Positions 37,575 to 47,009 are shown, numbered from the stretch's first letter. The stretch is DNA of 64,000 nt from Sporosarcina globispora (GCF_001274725.1 NZ_LGUF01000007.1:768001-832000), one strand, 5' to 3'. Notes: generated by a model from the sequence alone, not told the origin. A program made the numbers and translations.

Positions 37575-37603
37575 TTGAGCGGAAATCAGCAGATAATTAT
37601 AAT
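37575..37603 (+). promoter_or_regulatory. Sigma-A promoter of glpX
   Basis: TTGAGC (37575-37580), 17-bp spacer, TATAAT (37598-37603). A hairpin with stem CCGGC/GCCGG follows in the leader before the SD. Confidence 0.75.
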
Positions 37604-37687
37604 ATAAGGCGGGCAAAACGGTTCCGGCTGTGATGCCGGTCCGCCATTGCCTTGCAGCCAGCCTTAGAATTCGGGGAGGAAGAATCG

Positions 37688-38650
37688 ATGGAAAGAAGTT
37701 TATCAATGGAATTAGTTCGCGTAACGGAAGGTGCCGCTTTAGCATCAGCACGCTGGATGGGCCGCGGATTAAAAGATGAAGCGGATGGTGCCGCTACTTC
37801 TGCAATGAGAGATGTATTCGATACTGTACCCATGAAGGGAACAGTCGTTATCGGGGAAGGCGAAATGGATGAAGCGCCGATGCTTTATATCGGGGAAAAG
37901 CTTGGAACTGGCTATGGTCCGCGTGTCGATGTTGCCGTCGATCCGCTGGAAGGCACCAACATCGTAGCATCTGGCGGCTGGAATGCATTAGCTGTTCTTG
38001 CTGTCGCTGACCATGGAAACCTTTTGCATGCTCCGGATATGTATATGGACAAAATCGCTGTCGGTCCTGAGGCGGTTGGGCAAATTGATATTAATGCTTC
38101 TGTTTTGGATAATTTGAAAGCGGTCGCAAGGGCCAAAAACAAAGATATCCAGGATGTCGTGGCTACAGTGCTTAACCGTGAGCGCCACGAGCACATCATT
38201 AGCCAGCTTCGCGAAGCAGGTGCCAGAATTAAATTGATCAATGATGGGGATGTAGCTGGAGCCATTAATACAGCTTTTGATGAGACTGGTGTCGATATAC
38301 TGTTCGGATCTGGCGGAGCACCGGAAGGCGTGCTGGCAGCTGTTGCCCTTAAGTGCCTTGGCGGGGAAATTCAGGGGAAACTTCTTCCGCAAAATGACGC
38401 AGAGGCTGAGCGCTGCCTGAAGATGGGGCTTGATATTAATAAAGTCCTTCTTATGGAAGACCTGGTAAAAGGCGATGACGCGATTTTTGCAGCAACAGGC
38501 GTAACAGACGGAGAGCTTTTAAAAGGCGTACAGTTTAAAGGTTCATATGGTTCAACCCATTCGCTTGTCATGCGTGCCAAATCTGGTACGGTCCGCTTTG
38601 TTGAGGGACGTCATAGTCTAAAGAAAAAGCCTAATCTTGTTATAAAATAA
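37688..38650 (+). CDS. glpX: Class II fructose-1,6-bisphosphatase
   Basis: A 320-residue GlpX-type phosphatase of gluconeogenesis (B. subtilis YwjI). Metal and substrate motifs are seen in [37 protein letters not shown] and [16 protein letters not shown] 37688 follows GGGGAGGA. It has its own promoter and terminator, so it can be expressed apart from murA. Confidence 0.95.
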   Translation: MERSLSMELVRVTEGAALASARWMGRGLKDEADGAATSAMRDVFDTVPMKGTVVIGEGEMDEAPMLYIGEKLGTGYGPRVDVAVDPLEGTNIVASGGWNALAVLAVADHGNLLHAPDMYMDKIAVGPEAVGQIDINASVLDNLKAVARAKNKDIQDVVATVLNRERHEHIISQLREAGARIKLINDGDVAGAINTAFDETGVDILFGSGGAPEGVLAAVALKCLGGEIQGKLLPQNDAEAERCLKMGLDINKVLLMEDLVKGDDAIFAATGVTDGELLKGVQFKGSYGSTHSLVMRAKSGTVRFVEGRHSLKKKPNLVIK

Positions 38651-38668
38651 TTTTCATAAAAACAGATA

Positions 38669-38716
38669 GAAAATGAGAGCTGGCCATCTGTGCCAGCCTG
38701 CTCATTTTCATTTCCT
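38669..38716 (+). terminator. Terminator of glpX
   Basis: GAAAATGAG pairs with CTCATTTTC, with an inner CTGGC/GCCAG stem; ATTTCCTT follows. Confidence 0.75.
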
Positions 38717-38748
38717 TCCTGCTATTTTTTCCATATCAAATTTAGTTA

Positions 38749-38778
38749 TTGATTAATTTTCATATTAAGGGGTAAAAT
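38749..38778 (+). promoter_or_regulatory. Sigma-A promoter of rho
   Basis: TTGATT (38749-38754), 18-bp spacer, TAAAAT (38773-38778). A leader of about 215 bases follows, rich in unstructured C and T stretches (for example CTTTCCCTTTCC), which would suit Rho autoregulation as described in B. subtilis. Confidence 0.65.
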
Positions 38779-38968
38779 AGAGATTGTTTTTTGTGGAAGA
38801 GGATACCTCCAAATTTCAACCGAAAAACGGACAACAAACCGTTCCATTCCTCGAAACCTATAATTAAGAACATAATGATAGAATCTTCAACTATTTTCAG
38901 TACCTCAAAGTATCTTTCCCTTTCCTTTCATATAAAGTCCAATATTTGTACAGCTGCATATGGAGGAA

Positions 38969-38998
38969 ATGATTGAAAATTTCAAAAGTGTGGTGTAA
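38969..38998 (+). CDS. Nine-residue leader ORF before rho
   Basis: ATG 38969 follows GGAGG (38962-38966), the best SD in the region. The frame encodes MIENFKSVV and stops with TAA two bases before the rho ATG. The rho start itself has only a weak SD (GTGGTG) inside this ORF. Translation of rho may depend on coupling or reinitiation. Whether the peptide is made is inference. Confidence 0.5.
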   Translation: MIENFKSVV

Positions 38999-39000
38999 AA

Positions 39001-40269
39001 ATGGGTTTAAACATTTCAAGTTTAGAAAATATGAAGCTGAAAGAGCTTTATGAACTTGCCCGTGAATATAAAGTATCTTATTACAGCAAGTTATCGAAAA
39101 AAGAATTGATTTTTGCCATCCTGAAAGCTAGAGCAGAGCAGGAAGGCTACTTTTTCATGGAAGGTGTCCTGGAGATCATTCAGTCAGAAGGATTCGGCTT
39201 CCTTCGTCCAATCAACTATTCACCAAGCTCTGAGGATATCTATATTTCCGCTTCCCAGATCCGCCGTTTCGATTTGAGAAACGGAGATAAAGTTTCAGGA
39301 AAGGTTCGTCCTCCAAAAGAAAATGAGCGATATTTCGGCCTTCTGCAAGTAGAAGCCGTAAATGGCGATGATCCGGAATCGGCGAAAGAGCGCGTTCACT
39401 TCCCTGGTCTGACACCTTTATATCCGAACCGCCATATGAAGCTGGAAACAGGTACAAGACAGCTGTCCACAAGAATTATGGACCTGCTTGCACCGGTTGG
39501 ATTTGGGCAGCGCGGTCTGATCGTCGCGCCTCCTAAAGCAGGTAAGACCATGCTTTTAAAAGAAATTGCCAACAGCATTACAACAAACCACCCGGAAGCG
39601 GAACTGATCGTGCTATTGATTGACGAGCGCCCGGAAGAGGTAACTGACATCGAGCGTTCTGTTGCAGGCGATGTAGTCAGCTCAACGTTTGATGAAGTAC
39701 CTGAAAACCATATTAAAGTGGCCGAGCTGGTTCTTGAACGCGCTATGCGCCTCGTTGAGCACAAGCGTGATGTTGTCATTCTGATGGACAGTATTACAAG
39801 ACTGGCAAGAGCCTATAACCTGGTTATTCCTCCAAGCGGAAGAACACTTTCCGGCGGTATTGACCCGGCTGCATTCCACCGTCCGAAGCGTTTCTTCGGT
39901 GCAGCACGCAACATTGAAGAGGGCGGAAGCTTAACCATTCTGGCAACTGCACTTGTTGACACAGGCTCACGCATGGATGACGTCATTTATGAGGAATTCA
40001 AAGGGACAGGCAATATGGAACTCCATCTTGACCGCTCATTGGCTGAAAGAAGAATCTTTCCGGCCATCGACATCCGCCGATCCGGTACGCGTAAGGAAGA
40101 ACTTCTTATTCAAAAAGATCATCTGGACAAGCTTTGGGCAATCCGCAAATCCATGTCCGATTCGCCTGACTTCGCCGAAAAACTGCTTCGTAAGCTAAGA
40201 CAGACAAAATCGAACGAAGAGTTTTTTGCTAATTTGGCGGAAGAAATGAAGTCTAAACGTTCACAATAA
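39001..40269 (+). CDS. rho: Transcription termination factor Rho
   Basis: A 422-residue hexameric RNA helicase. Order: Rho N-terminal helical domain (1-45), cold-shock-like RNA-binding domain ([20 protein letters not shown]), then the ATPase with Walker A ([14 protein letters not shown] near 176), the [13 protein letters not shown] stretch and the Q/R-loop regions. There is no extra N-terminal insertion, as in B. subtilis. It is flanked by glpX and rpmE as usual in Bacillus. Confidence 0.98.
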   Translation: MGLNISSLENMKLKELYELAREYKVSYYSKLSKKELIFAILKARAEQEGYFFMEGVLEIIQSEGFGFLRPINYSPSSEDIYISASQIRRFDLRNGDKVSGKVRPPKENERYFGLLQVEAVNGDDPESAKERVHFPGLTPLYPNRHMKLETGTRQLSTRIMDLLAPVGFGQRGLIVAPPKAGKTMLLKEIANSITTNHPEAELIVLLIDERPEEVTDIERSVAGDVVSSTFDEVPENHIKVAELVLERAMRLVEHKRDVVILMDSITRLARAYNLVIPPSGRTLSGGIDPAAFHRPKRFFGAARNIEEGGSLTILATALVDTGSRMDDVIYEEFKGTGNMELHLDRSLAERRIFPAIDIRRSGTRKEELLIQKDHLDKLWAIRKSMSDSPDFAEKLLRKLRQTKSNEEFFANLAEEMKSKRSQ

Positions 40270-40308
40270 GTTTCCTATTTGGAAAATCCAGGATGCGAAA
40301 TTCGCTTA

Positions 40309-40337
40309 TTGCAAAAAACAATTGGACTTGTTATAAT
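40309..40337 (+). promoter_or_regulatory. Sigma-A promoter of rpmE
   Basis: TTGCAA (40309-40314), 17-bp spacer, TATAAT (40332-40337). Confidence 0.85.
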
Positions 40338-40359
40338 GATGACAGTGTGTTTTTGAAGT

Positions 40360-40385
40360 TTACGGCAATTCATGATTGCCCGTAA
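40360..40385 (+). promoter_or_regulatory. Leader hairpin before rpmE (possible L31 autoregulatory site)
   Basis: TTACGGCAAT pairs with ATTGCCCGTAA, leaving one bulge, around a short loop. Leaders of L31 genes in Firmicutes have been proposed as ribosomal-protein binding sites; matching this hairpin to that motif is inference. Confidence 0.5.
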
Positions 40386-40432
40386 TATATAACTCTGTTT
40401 CGAATGATTCAGGGCGGAAGGAGATGAAAAGA

Positions 40433-40645
40433 ATGAAATCAGGAATTCATCCTAACTATAAAAAAGCAATGGTGAAATGTGCTTGCGGCAACGAGTTCGA
40501 AACCGGTTCTGTTCAAGAAGAGATCCGCGTTGAGACTTGCTCTGAGTGCCACCCATTCTATACTGGACGTCAAAAATTCGCTGAAGCTGGCGGACGTGTT
40601 GACCGTTTCAATAAGAAATACGGCATTAAGTCAGAACAAAAATAA
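40433..40645 (+). CDS. rpmE: Ribosomal protein L31, zinc-binding form
   Basis: A 70-residue L31. Four cysteines in KCACG and CSECH bind zinc, marking the C+ form, which is replaced by the C-minus paralogue under zinc starvation in B. subtilis. [20 protein letters not shown] is the conserved C-terminal part. ATG 40433 lies 9 bases after AAGGAG; the ATG at 40424 abuts that SD. Confidence 0.97.
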   Translation: MKSGIHPNYKKAMVKCACGNEFETGSVQEEIRVETCSECHPFYTGRQKFAEAGGRVDRFNKKYGIKSEQK

Positions 40646-40654
40646 TAAACAACC

Positions 40655-40689
40655 AAAACAGGCAAGTTAACTTTCTTGCCTGTTTTTTA
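40655..40689 (+). terminator. Terminator of rpmE
   Basis: AAAACAGGCAAG pairs with CTTGCCTGTTTT, followed by more T. Confidence 0.9.
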
Positions 40690-40850
40690 TTGCGAAATAA
40701 GCTGTATTCGGATATGAAGAATTATTTTTCAGGGAACCTTTTTGCTTTGAAAAGCGCGAGTACAAGTAAAACTAACAGCTCGACTCTTTCTTCATAAAAT
40801 AATAAAAACAAGCCATTCTATTAGTTAGAACGAGGAAGGAGAGGCCGTTC

Positions 40851-41471
40851 ATGTACGTTATGAATCATCACGGATGGGTGGAAGTCATTTGCGGAAGCAT
40901 GTTCTCCGGCAAATCAGAAGAGCTGATTCGGCGTGTGCGCAGAGCTCAGTTCGCCAAACAGCAAATTGCTGTATTTAAGCCGCAGATTGATAACCGGTAC
41001 AGTGATGAAGCTGTCGTTTCACATAATGGAACTTCAATCATAGCTAGACCCCTAAACCAGTCTACCGATATTTTTAAATACATTAATCCTGACATTGATT
41101 TGATTGCCATTGATGAAGTGCAATTTTTTGATGATGAAATTGTAAAAGTCATTCAGCATCTGGCTGACAGCGGACACCGTGTGATCGCTGCCGGACTTGA
41201 CCAGGACTTCCGCGGGGAGCCATTTGGCCAAATGCCTGCTATCATGGCGATAGCTGAGCTGGTGACAAAGCTGCAAGCCGTATGTGCCGTTTGCGGATCA
41301 CCTGCAAGCCGTACACAGCGTCTGATCAATGGGAAGCCTGCTTCATATGATGACCCGGTTATTTTAGTAGGCGCATCAGAAGCGTATGAACCGCGCTGCC
41401 GCCATCACCATGATGTGCCCAAATCGCCAAATATTTTAGAAAAACATAAAACAACCGAGTTTTTATCATAA
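40851..41471 (+). CDS. tdk: Thymidine kinase
   Basis: A 206-residue type II thymidine kinase. P-loop [14 protein letters not shown], the DEVQFFD Walker B-like site, [12 protein letters not shown] lasso region, and zinc-site residues in CAVCG and the C-terminal CRHHH are all present. It phosphorylates thymidine for salvage. ATG 40851 follows GAAGGAGAGG. The start matches that of B. subtilis Tdk. Confidence 0.96.
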   Translation: MYVMNHHGWVEVICGSMFSGKSEELIRRVRRAQFAKQQIAVFKPQIDNRYSDEAVVSHNGTSIIARPLNQSTDIFKYINPDIDLIAIDEVQFFDDEIVKVIQHLADSGHRVIAAGLDQDFRGEPFGQMPAIMAIAELVTKLQAVCAVCGSPASRTQRLINGKPASYDDPVILVGASEAYEPRCRHHHDVPKSPNILEKHKTTEFLS

Positions 41472-41491
41472 ATTCATACTTAACGATCTCT

Positions 41492-41522
41492 CTGCCCTGG
41501 CATGTTCCGGGCAGTTTTTTTA
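41492..41522 (+). terminator. Terminator of tdk
   Basis: CTGCCC pairs with GGGCAG, extended by GG/CC, followed by T7. Confidence 0.85.
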
Positions 41523-41525
41523 TTT

Positions 41526-41690
41526 GGCGATTTTTATGGCGCTAAAAAACGGAAGGCGATTTGAAAATGGTCGCCATAAACAGTACATGGAGCCGAAAAG
41601 AAGAAGGGAAGCGGGAAAATCGTCGCCATGAGCGGTTCATGAAGCCGAAAAGCAGAGGGGAAGAAGAAAAATAGTCCCTTCAAGGCGCTA
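41526..41690 (+). repeat. Array 6: two 52-bp units plus short GGCG-type copies
   Basis: Two near-copies start at 41571 and 41623. Both read TCGCCAT, then GT and a CATGRAGCCGAAAAG stretch, then a purine-rich run. The spacing is 52 bp, as in array 7. Before them are GGCGATTTTT (41526), GGCGCTAAAA (41539) and GGCGATTTGAAA (41556). The array lies right after the tdk terminator. Confidence 0.6.
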
Positions 41691-41780
41691 AACTTAATCC
41701 CTCCCAAGCCCAGCTCTGCCTTATTTTGGACCGCACATTCCTCCTTATAGCGGACATGCTATAAAAAGGAGGTGTAAGAA

Positions 41781-42221
41781 ATGAAAAAATTGAGTGTCTG
41801 CCTTCTGATGCTCGCATTTATGGCTGGCTGTGCGAACAATCAGGCGACTGAGAGTGAGTATGACCATGAGAGCAGGGATGGAGTTTCATTTATTAATAAC
41901 GATCTCGATCGCACCGAGGACAACGATACATTGGACCGGACGTTTAGCGGTGACCAGAACCCGAACTTTATCAATTTTGACGGCAAACGCCTTGATAACC
42001 AGGATGATATCAACCAGGCCCGCAAGGTTGTTGCTGCTCATGAAGGATTGCGCCCTGGAGCTGTTTGGATCAATGGAGAAGATATGTGGGTGACTGCATA
42101 CCGGAAAGGCGATATGACCCACCAGGAAAAGCTTGAGGCACAAGCACAGTTGCATAAAGATCTCATTAGAGCTCTTCCGACTTATCATATTGAAGTAAAG
42201 ATTCAGGAAGACCGCACGTAA
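41781..42221 (+). CDS. YhcN/YlaJ family sporulation lipoprotein
   Basis: A 146-residue lipoprotein. The signal peptide (KKLSVCLLMLAFMAGC) ends in a lipobox with Cys17. The mature part has the YhcN/YlaJ fold features: INQARKVVAAHEGLRPGAVW, a DMWVTAYRKGD strand, and a helical region. Relatives are found in the inner spore membrane or affect germination. A strong AAGGAGGTG precedes ATG. CATGCTA at 41755-41761 resembles a sigma-F/G -10, but a transcript from it would barely include the SD, so I do not claim it. Confidence 0.85.
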   Translation: MKKLSVCLLMLAFMAGCANNQATESEYDHESRDGVSFINNDLDRTEDNDTLDRTFSGDQNPNFINFDGKRLDNQDDINQARKVVAAHEGLRPGAVWINGEDMWVTAYRKGDMTHQEKLEAQAQLHKDLIRALPTYHIEVKIQEDRT

Positions 42222-42252
42222 AAATGCCCTGCTTACCCAGGGCATTTTTTTT
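42221..42252. terminator. Terminator between converging genes
   Basis: AAAATGCCCTG pairs with CAGGGCATTTT, flanked by A and T runs, so it serves both the lipoprotein gene and the leftward exporter gene. Confidence 0.85.
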
Positions 42253-43213
42253 ACGCAGCTTTCTTTTTTAAAATGACTTTGTTCGAAGTTACAAAACTGT
42301 GCAGCACCATGCCCATGATCACAAGTGCCATGCCTGTCAAAGAGATGCCTGACGGCAAGGGGCTAGCCAGCAGTATCACTTCGCCCAGGACAGCAAAAAG
42401 AACCTCGAGTGATTGGGTTGCTTCTACTGCTCCTAATTTTTGCATATTGCCGCGGACGAGGTCAGTGGCTGCAAAGAACAATACCGTGGCAAAGACGCCG
42501 GAGAAAAGGGCGACTAAACCGGACTGAGTAACCTGGCCTAAGCTAGGCACTCCGCTTGTTGCCAGAGCGGCACCAGAAAGAATGACCCAGAATGGAAGAC
42601 TGGCAATCGTCATCCCGAGCACACGCTGGTAGGCATCCAGCCGATTTTCACACACATCCATCATTTTGCGGTTACCTAAAGGATAGGCGAAGGATGCGAT
42701 AATCAGAGGAATGATAACCAGCATCGTACCCCGCAATGAAATGGAGGAGGCATGCTCCACTTGCATGACAGCAACTCCAAGAAGAATAATCAGGCTCATC
42801 ATTAAACCGCGAAAAGGGATTTTTCCCCTAACCTTTATAGTTCCATTGCCAGTTTGAAAAGCAACGAAAAAAAGCGGTGCAAGCAGGGAACCGGAGATAA
42901 TCGTAATCTGCCAGGTACCGGCAATCAGCCACCCGGGTCCATAGGCTGCTGCAAAACATAAAGGTGCATAAAATAAACCAAAGCCGACAAAGCTCCATAA
43001 CATCCATTGCCCGGGAGCTTTTTTCATTTCAGTAAATAATGGCCGCAAATTCCCTCTGAATACTACAATGGCAAACAAAAGAGGAATCATGAAAAAATAG
43101 CGGAGAGATGCGCTCCATAGCCAGCTTCCGCCATCCATTTCCATTGCCCTGTTTAATACAAATGTAAAAGCAAAAAAGAAGGCGGAGCAAACGCCTAATA
43201 GAATGGCCTTCAT
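42251..43213 (-). CDS. Multidrug-resistance efflux (EmrE-like DMT) transporter
   Basis: A 320-residue membrane protein with ten predicted helices, matching the multidrug resistance efflux transporter family of the DMT clan (FFFAFTFVLNRAMEMDGGSWLW; GAVEATQSLEVLFAVLGE). The substrate is unknown. SD GAGGTGAA lies in the 11-bp gap after the GntR gene. The two genes form an operon, so the regulator very likely controls this exporter. The B. subtilis locus lacks such a pair at this site, as far as I recall, which suggests an insertion. Confidence 0.85.
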   Translation of the reverse strand: MKAILLGVCSAFFFAFTFVLNRAMEMDGGSWLWSASLRYFFMIPLLFAIVVFRGNLRPLFTEMKKAPGQWMLWSFVGFGLFYAPLCFAAAYGPGWLIAGTWQITIISGSLLAPLFFVAFQTGNGTIKVRGKIPFRGLMMSLIILLGVAVMQVEHASSISLRGTMLVIIPLIIASFAYPLGNRKMMDVCENRLDAYQRVLGMTIASLPFWVILSGAALATSGVPSLGQVTQSGLVALFSGVFATVLFFAATDLVRGNMQKLGAVEATQSLEVLFAVLGEVILLASPLPSGISLTGMALVIMGMVLHSFVTSNKVILKKKAA

Positions 43214-43224
43214 GCAAGTTCACC

Positions 43225-43878
43225 TCATTTCCCTGTTAAAAGTTCACCAAGACTCAGCCAGTTTTCCTCCACCAGCCTGGATGCCAGCAACTCCTGGCCT
43301 TTCCTGCTGGCTTCCATAATTTTTTTGTGCTGTTCAACAGACTTCAGACCATTCAAGGATCCGAATTGGGCTATTTCCAGACGCTGAATTTTTGGCATGA
43401 TCCTCTTTAATGCGGAGATAATTTCAGGATTATTTGCAGCAGAAAGATAAACCTCATGAAAGGCTTCGTCCGCTTTTACTGCACCAAGTATGTCCTGTTT
43501 TTTCATGGCAGCCTCCAGATTTTCATTGGCAGCCTCAAGCCGTTCAAAATCATCTGGTGATAAGCGGGGAACACCAAGCCTGGCACCTAAAGAATGCAGG
43601 GAAGCCGCCACTGGAAAAGCGTGGCTGGCGCCTTCTTCATTCAAGGGAGTTACACGAGTAGAGGAGCCGGGCGTCGATACAACGAGCCCTTCATCTTCAA
43701 GCCGTTTTAAAGCTTCCCGGACAGGGGTGCGGCTTATCCCAAAGTCTTCAGCCAGTTCCTTGTCATGAAGGCGCGAACCAGGTTCAAATTCAAGCTCGAT
43801 AATATTTTTCTTAAGTGTTTCGTACACTTCATCTCTAAGTGATAAACGTTTAATGGGTGTGATATTTTTATTTTTCAT
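43225..43878 (-). CDS. GntR family (FCD-type) transcriptional regulator
   Basis: A 217-residue protein. The winged helix is at about 12-75 (YETLKKNIIELEFEPGSRL, ISRTPVREALKRLEDEGLV); the rest is a helical FCD-type effector domain with metal-ligand-like Asp and His residues (KADEAFHEVY, VEQHKKIMEA). ATG 43878 has no clear SD. A palindrome lies 5 bp upstream, so the message may have a very short leader. It heads an operon with the exporter. Confidence 0.85.
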   Translation of the reverse strand: MKNKNITPIKRLSLRDEVYETLKKNIIELEFEPGSRLHDKELAEDFGISRTPVREALKRLEDEGLVVSTPGSSTRVTPLNEEGASHAFPVAASLHSLGARLGVPRLSPDDFERLEAANENLEAAMKKQDILGAVKADEAFHEVYLSAANNPEIISALKRIMPKIQRLEIAQFGSLNGLKSVEQHKKIMEASRKGQELLASRLVEENWLSLGELLTGK

Positions 43879-43883
43879 AAAAC

Positions 43884-43900
43884 CAATATATCGGATATTG
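43884..43900 (-). promoter_or_regulatory. Candidate GntR operator
   Basis: CAATAT-N5-ATATTG, an exact 6-bp inverted repeat directly before the regulator's start codon. It is a natural autoregulatory site, by inference. Confidence 0.5.
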
Positions 43901-43968
43901 CTAAAACTCGCAATGATTTTTCAGAAAATTTATGAACAGGAGGAAGGCATCCTTATTCCCGAATGGTT

Positions 43969-43997
43969 TTGACTGCAACTATCACCTATACTATAAT
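43969..43997 (+). promoter_or_regulatory. Sigma-A promoter of prfA-prmC
   Basis: TTGACT (43969-43974), 17-bp spacer, TATAAT (43992-43997). Confidence 0.85.
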
Positions 43998-44094
43998 TAG
44001 AATGTTATGGAGTAACGATTGTAAATAAAATTAAACTATACCCCGCTTGGACATGATCCGGCGGTTATTGGATAAAAAATTGAGGTGAATGGCT

Positions 44095-45168
44095 GTGTTT
44101 GATCGTCTTCAATCTGTCGAGGACCGTTATGAAAGATTAAATGAGCTTTTGAGCGATCCGGAAATTGTCAATGATCCGAAAAAGCTTCGCGAATATTCAA
44201 AAGAACAGTCTGATATTCAGGAAACTGTTGACACATACCGCGAATACAAAGAAGTGAAAGAGCAGTACCAGGATGCGCGTGCCATGCTTGAAGAGAAGCT
44301 TGATGCCGAAATGCGCGAAATGGTAAAAGAAGAATTGGCTGAGCTTGAGGAAAGAAAAGAGGACCTGGAAGCACGTCTGAAAATCCTCCTTATTCCGAAA
44401 GACCCTAATGATGATAAAAACGTTATTATGGAAATCCGCGGTGCAGCCGGCGGAGATGAAGCTGCTTTATTTGCAGGCGACTTATACCGAATGTACAGCC
44501 GCTTTGCTGAGGCGCAGGGCTGGAAGATCGATGTCATTGAAGTCAGCTCTACGGGGGTTGGCGGCTATAAGGAAATCATCTTTATGATCAACGGAAATGG
44601 CGCATATTCCAAGCTTAAATTTGAAAATGGCGCACACCGTGTTCAGCGTGTACCGGAGACTGAATCCGGAGGACGCATCCACACTTCAACTGCAACGGTT
44701 GCGGTTCTTCCAGAGGCAGAAGAAGTGGAAATTGAAATTCATGAAAAAGATATCCGTGTGGATACATTTGCTTCAAGCGGACCGGGCGGACAGAGTGTTA
44801 ACACGACGATGTCAGCTGTTCGACTGACTCACTTGCCGACAGGTACGGTTGTATCCTGCCAGGATGAGAAATCACAGATCAAGAATAAAGAAAAAGCAAT
44901 GAAGGTTCTTCGTGCCCGTGTTTATGATAAGTTCCAGCAGGAAGCACAAGCGGAATATGACCAGCAGCGTAAATCAGCAGTTGGTACCGGAGACCGCTCT
45001 GAGCGTATCCGGACTTACAACTTCCCGCAAAACCGGGTTACTGATCACCGTATCGGCCTGACTATTCAAAAGCTTGATCAGATCCTTCAAGGCAAGCTCG
45101 ATGAGGTAATCGACGCGCTGATCGTTGAAGAGCAATCCGCGAAGCTGGACAGTGCATCCAATGAGTAA
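44095..45168 (+). CDS. prfA: Peptide chain release factor 1
   Basis: A 357-residue release factor that reads UAA and UAG. The GGQ loop ([18 protein letters not shown]), the [13 protein letters not shown] region near the codon-recognition domain, and [16 protein letters not shown] are present. The start is GTG 44095 ([13 protein letters not shown]), 7 bases after GAGGTG; the in-frame ATG 44089 sits against the SD. The end overlaps prmC. Confidence 0.97.
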   Translation: MFDRLQSVEDRYERLNELLSDPEIVNDPKKLREYSKEQSDIQETVDTYREYKEVKEQYQDARAMLEEKLDAEMREMVKEELAELEERKEDLEARLKILLIPKDPNDDKNVIMEIRGAAGGDEAALFAGDLYRMYSRFAEAQGWKIDVIEVSSTGVGGYKEIIFMINGNGAYSKLKFENGAHRVQRVPETESGGRIHTSTATVAVLPEAEEVEIEIHEKDIRVDTFASSGPGGQSVNTTMSAVRLTHLPTGTVVSCQDEKSQIKNKEKAMKVLRARVYDKFQQEAQAEYDQQRKSAVGTGDRSERIRTYNFPQNRVTDHRIGLTIQKLDQILQGKLDEVIDALIVEEQSAKLDSASNE

Positions 45169-46030
45169 TCCAACTATGAAAGTATATGAAGCCCTCAACT
45201 GGGCTTCTTCTTTTTTAAAAGAGTCAAACCGCGATGAAAATGCCGGTGAGTTATTATTGCAGCACTTTATGGAGATGAGCAGGGCAAGCTTTCTGGCTAA
45301 CCTGCGCGAAGATTTACAGCCGGAGGTTCTGGGGGAATTTCAGAAGGCTGTGCGCGCACACGCAGGGGGCAAGCCTGTTCAGTATATCATCGGTTCAGAA
45401 GAATTTTACGGGCGCACCTTTAAAGTGAATGAAGATGTCCTTATTCCAAGGCCTGAAACAGAAGAACTCGTTTATAACGCCATTCAGAAGTTAAACAAGC
45501 TGTTCAGCTCTGGGCAGGGACTTGATATGGCTGACATTGGCACAGGCAGCGGAGCGATTGCGGTTACGATGAAGCTCGAGAAGCCGGAATTAAATGTCAC
45601 AGCGACCGACATTTATGGACCGACACTTGAACTGGCTAAGAGAAATGCAGAACAGAACGACGCAAAAATCGAATTTTTGCAGGGAGACCTTCTCGATCCT
45701 CTAATCTCAAATGAGAAGAAATTCGATATCATTCTATCCAACCCTCCATATATACCGGAAAGGGATATTGAGTGGATGTCTGATGTAGTCACCAAACATG
45801 AACCGCACCGTGCCCTCTTTGCAGGTGAAGACGGACTGGATCTGTACAGGCGCTTTATGAAAGAACTGCCCGCTGTCATCAAAGACCGTGCCCTCATCGG
45901 TTTCGAGGTAGGAGCCGGCCAGAGTGAAGCAGTATCCTCACTCTTAAATCAGACTTTCCCGCAGGCAAAAGTAGAAACAATCTATGACATCAACGGCAAA
46001 GACCGGATGGTTTTTGCGGAAATAGATTAA
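45161..46030 (+). CDS. prmC: Release factor glutamine methyltransferase
   Basis: A 289-residue SAM-dependent enzyme that methylates the GGQ glutamine of release factors. [31 protein letters not shown] and the NPPY site ([12 protein letters not shown]) are present. ATG 45161 overlaps the prfA stop by 8 bp, which couples it to its substrate's gene; ATG 45176 would match the B. subtilis start better but also lacks an SD. Confidence 0.93.
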   Translation: MSNPTMKVYEALNWASSFLKESNRDENAGELLLQHFMEMSRASFLANLREDLQPEVLGEFQKAVRAHAGGKPVQYIIGSEEFYGRTFKVNEDVLIPRPETEELVYNAIQKLNKLFSSGQGLDMADIGTGSGAIAVTMKLEKPELNVTATDIYGPTLELAKRNAEQNDAKIEFLQGDLLDPLISNEKKFDIILSNPPYIPERDIEWMSDVVTKHEPHRALFAGEDGLDLYRRFMKELPAVIKDRALIGFEVGAGQSEAVSSLLNQTFPQAKVETIYDINGKDRMVFAEID

Positions 46031-46033
46031 CAC

Positions 46034-46058
46034 AGCCGCCAGATTGGCGGTTTTTTTA
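46034..46058 (+). terminator. Terminator of prfA-prmC
   Basis: CCGCCA pairs with TGGCGG around GAT, followed by T7. Confidence 0.85.
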
Positions 46059-46163
46059 TTAGGGGAGGCACCACTGGAATACTAGAAAGAAATTTAATTT
46101 TAATAGTTTAAGAATCTGGCATCCTGTCCACACTGTGGATAGTGAAGGGATGGTGCTGGAGAG

Positions 46164-46838
46164 ATGAATACAAAAACGATTGTGAAATTATATGTACTGA
46201 TTTTATCCTTAGGAACAATTTTAAGTTTATATATACCGCAAACAGAAGTGACAGCTGATGAGCCGATGGTGATACCAAGTGAGGCTATCAGGCTGCGCAT
46301 TCTGGCCAACAGCGATAATGAAGAAGACCAGGCGATTAAAAGAAAAGTAAGGGACGCAGTAAATGCAGAAATCACAGAGTGGGTGGCAGAGTTAACTTCC
46401 ATTGAAGATGCCCGTGAACTGATCCAAGCCAGATTGCCTGAGATTCAAAAGATTGCCGAAGAAGTAGTAGCTGAGGAAGGATCTGACCAGAGTGTAAATG
46501 CGGACTTTGGAAAAGTCAGCTTCCCGACGAAATTATATGGACAGTTTTTATACCCTGCAGGTGAATACGAAGCGATTCTGATCACGCTGGGCGAAGGAAA
46601 AGGAGCAAACTGGTGGTGTGTGCTATTTCCTCCCCTATGCTTCCTTGACTTTTCAAGCGGTGTCGCTGTAAGCGAAGGCTTTGAGGAAGGAGAAAAGAAG
46701 GGGGAAGTAAAAGCAGAAGAAATCGCTGCTGACACAGATTCGGAAAAAGAAACACCTCCGGTTTATACAGATGAAGATGAAGAACCTGTAGAAGTGAAAT
46801 TCTTTTTAGTTGAAATTTGGGAGAAAATCTTCGGTTAG
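46164..46838 (+). CDS. spoIIR: Stage II sporulation protein R
   Basis: A 224-residue secreted signalling protein. It is made in the forespore and activates SpoIIGA to process pro-sigma-E in the mother cell. The signal peptide (about 1-30) is followed by PSEAIRLRILANSDNEEDQ, KLYGQFLYPAGEYEAILITLGEGKG and NWWCVLFPPLCFLD, all typical of SpoIIR. The C-terminal tail is long and acidic. Just upstream TCCACACTGTGGA (46126-46138) is a perfect palindrome. No sigma-F promoter could be called with certainty. Confidence 0.95.
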   Translation: MNTKTIVKLYVLILSLGTILSLYIPQTEVTADEPMVIPSEAIRLRILANSDNEEDQAIKRKVRDAVNAEITEWVAELTSIEDARELIQARLPEIQKIAEEVVAEEGSDQSVNADFGKVSFPTKLYGQFLYPAGEYEAILITLGEGKGANWWCVLFPPLCFLDFSSGVAVSEGFEEGEKKGEVKAEEIAADTDSEKETPPVYTDEDEEPVEVKFFLVEIWEKIFG

Positions 46839-46870
46839 ACCTTGCTGCAGAGCAGGGTCTTTCGTTTTTA
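46837..46870 (+). terminator. Terminator of spoIIR
   Basis: AGACCTTGCT pairs with AGCAGGGTCT, with one G-U pair, followed by TTCGTTTTT. Confidence 0.8.
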
Positions 46871-46936
46871 AAATCATTTTAAAAACCGGAAATCATATTG
46901 CATTTAAGACAAGCATTTAACATCTTCTTTTCACAC

Positions 46937-46960
46937 GTTTGATTTTACTAAAAGAGGATA
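46937..46960 (+). promoter_or_regulatory. Candidate sigma-B promoter of the KGG gene
   Basis: GTTTGA (46937-46942), 12-bp spacer, AGGATA (46955-46960) fit the sigma-B elements GTTTNN and GGGWAW with one mismatch. KGG-repeat proteins such as GsiB are strongly sigma-B dependent. Confidence 0.5.
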
Positions 46961-47009
46961 TTAAAAGTAGTGAAACAACAAAACATAAACAAAAAGGAGA
47001 TGAAAGATT

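Noticed and set aside
41755..41761. CATGCTA as sigma-F/G -10 of the YhcN/YlaJ lipoprotein gene
   Set aside because: The transcript start would fall on the SD itself, and the -35 is poor.
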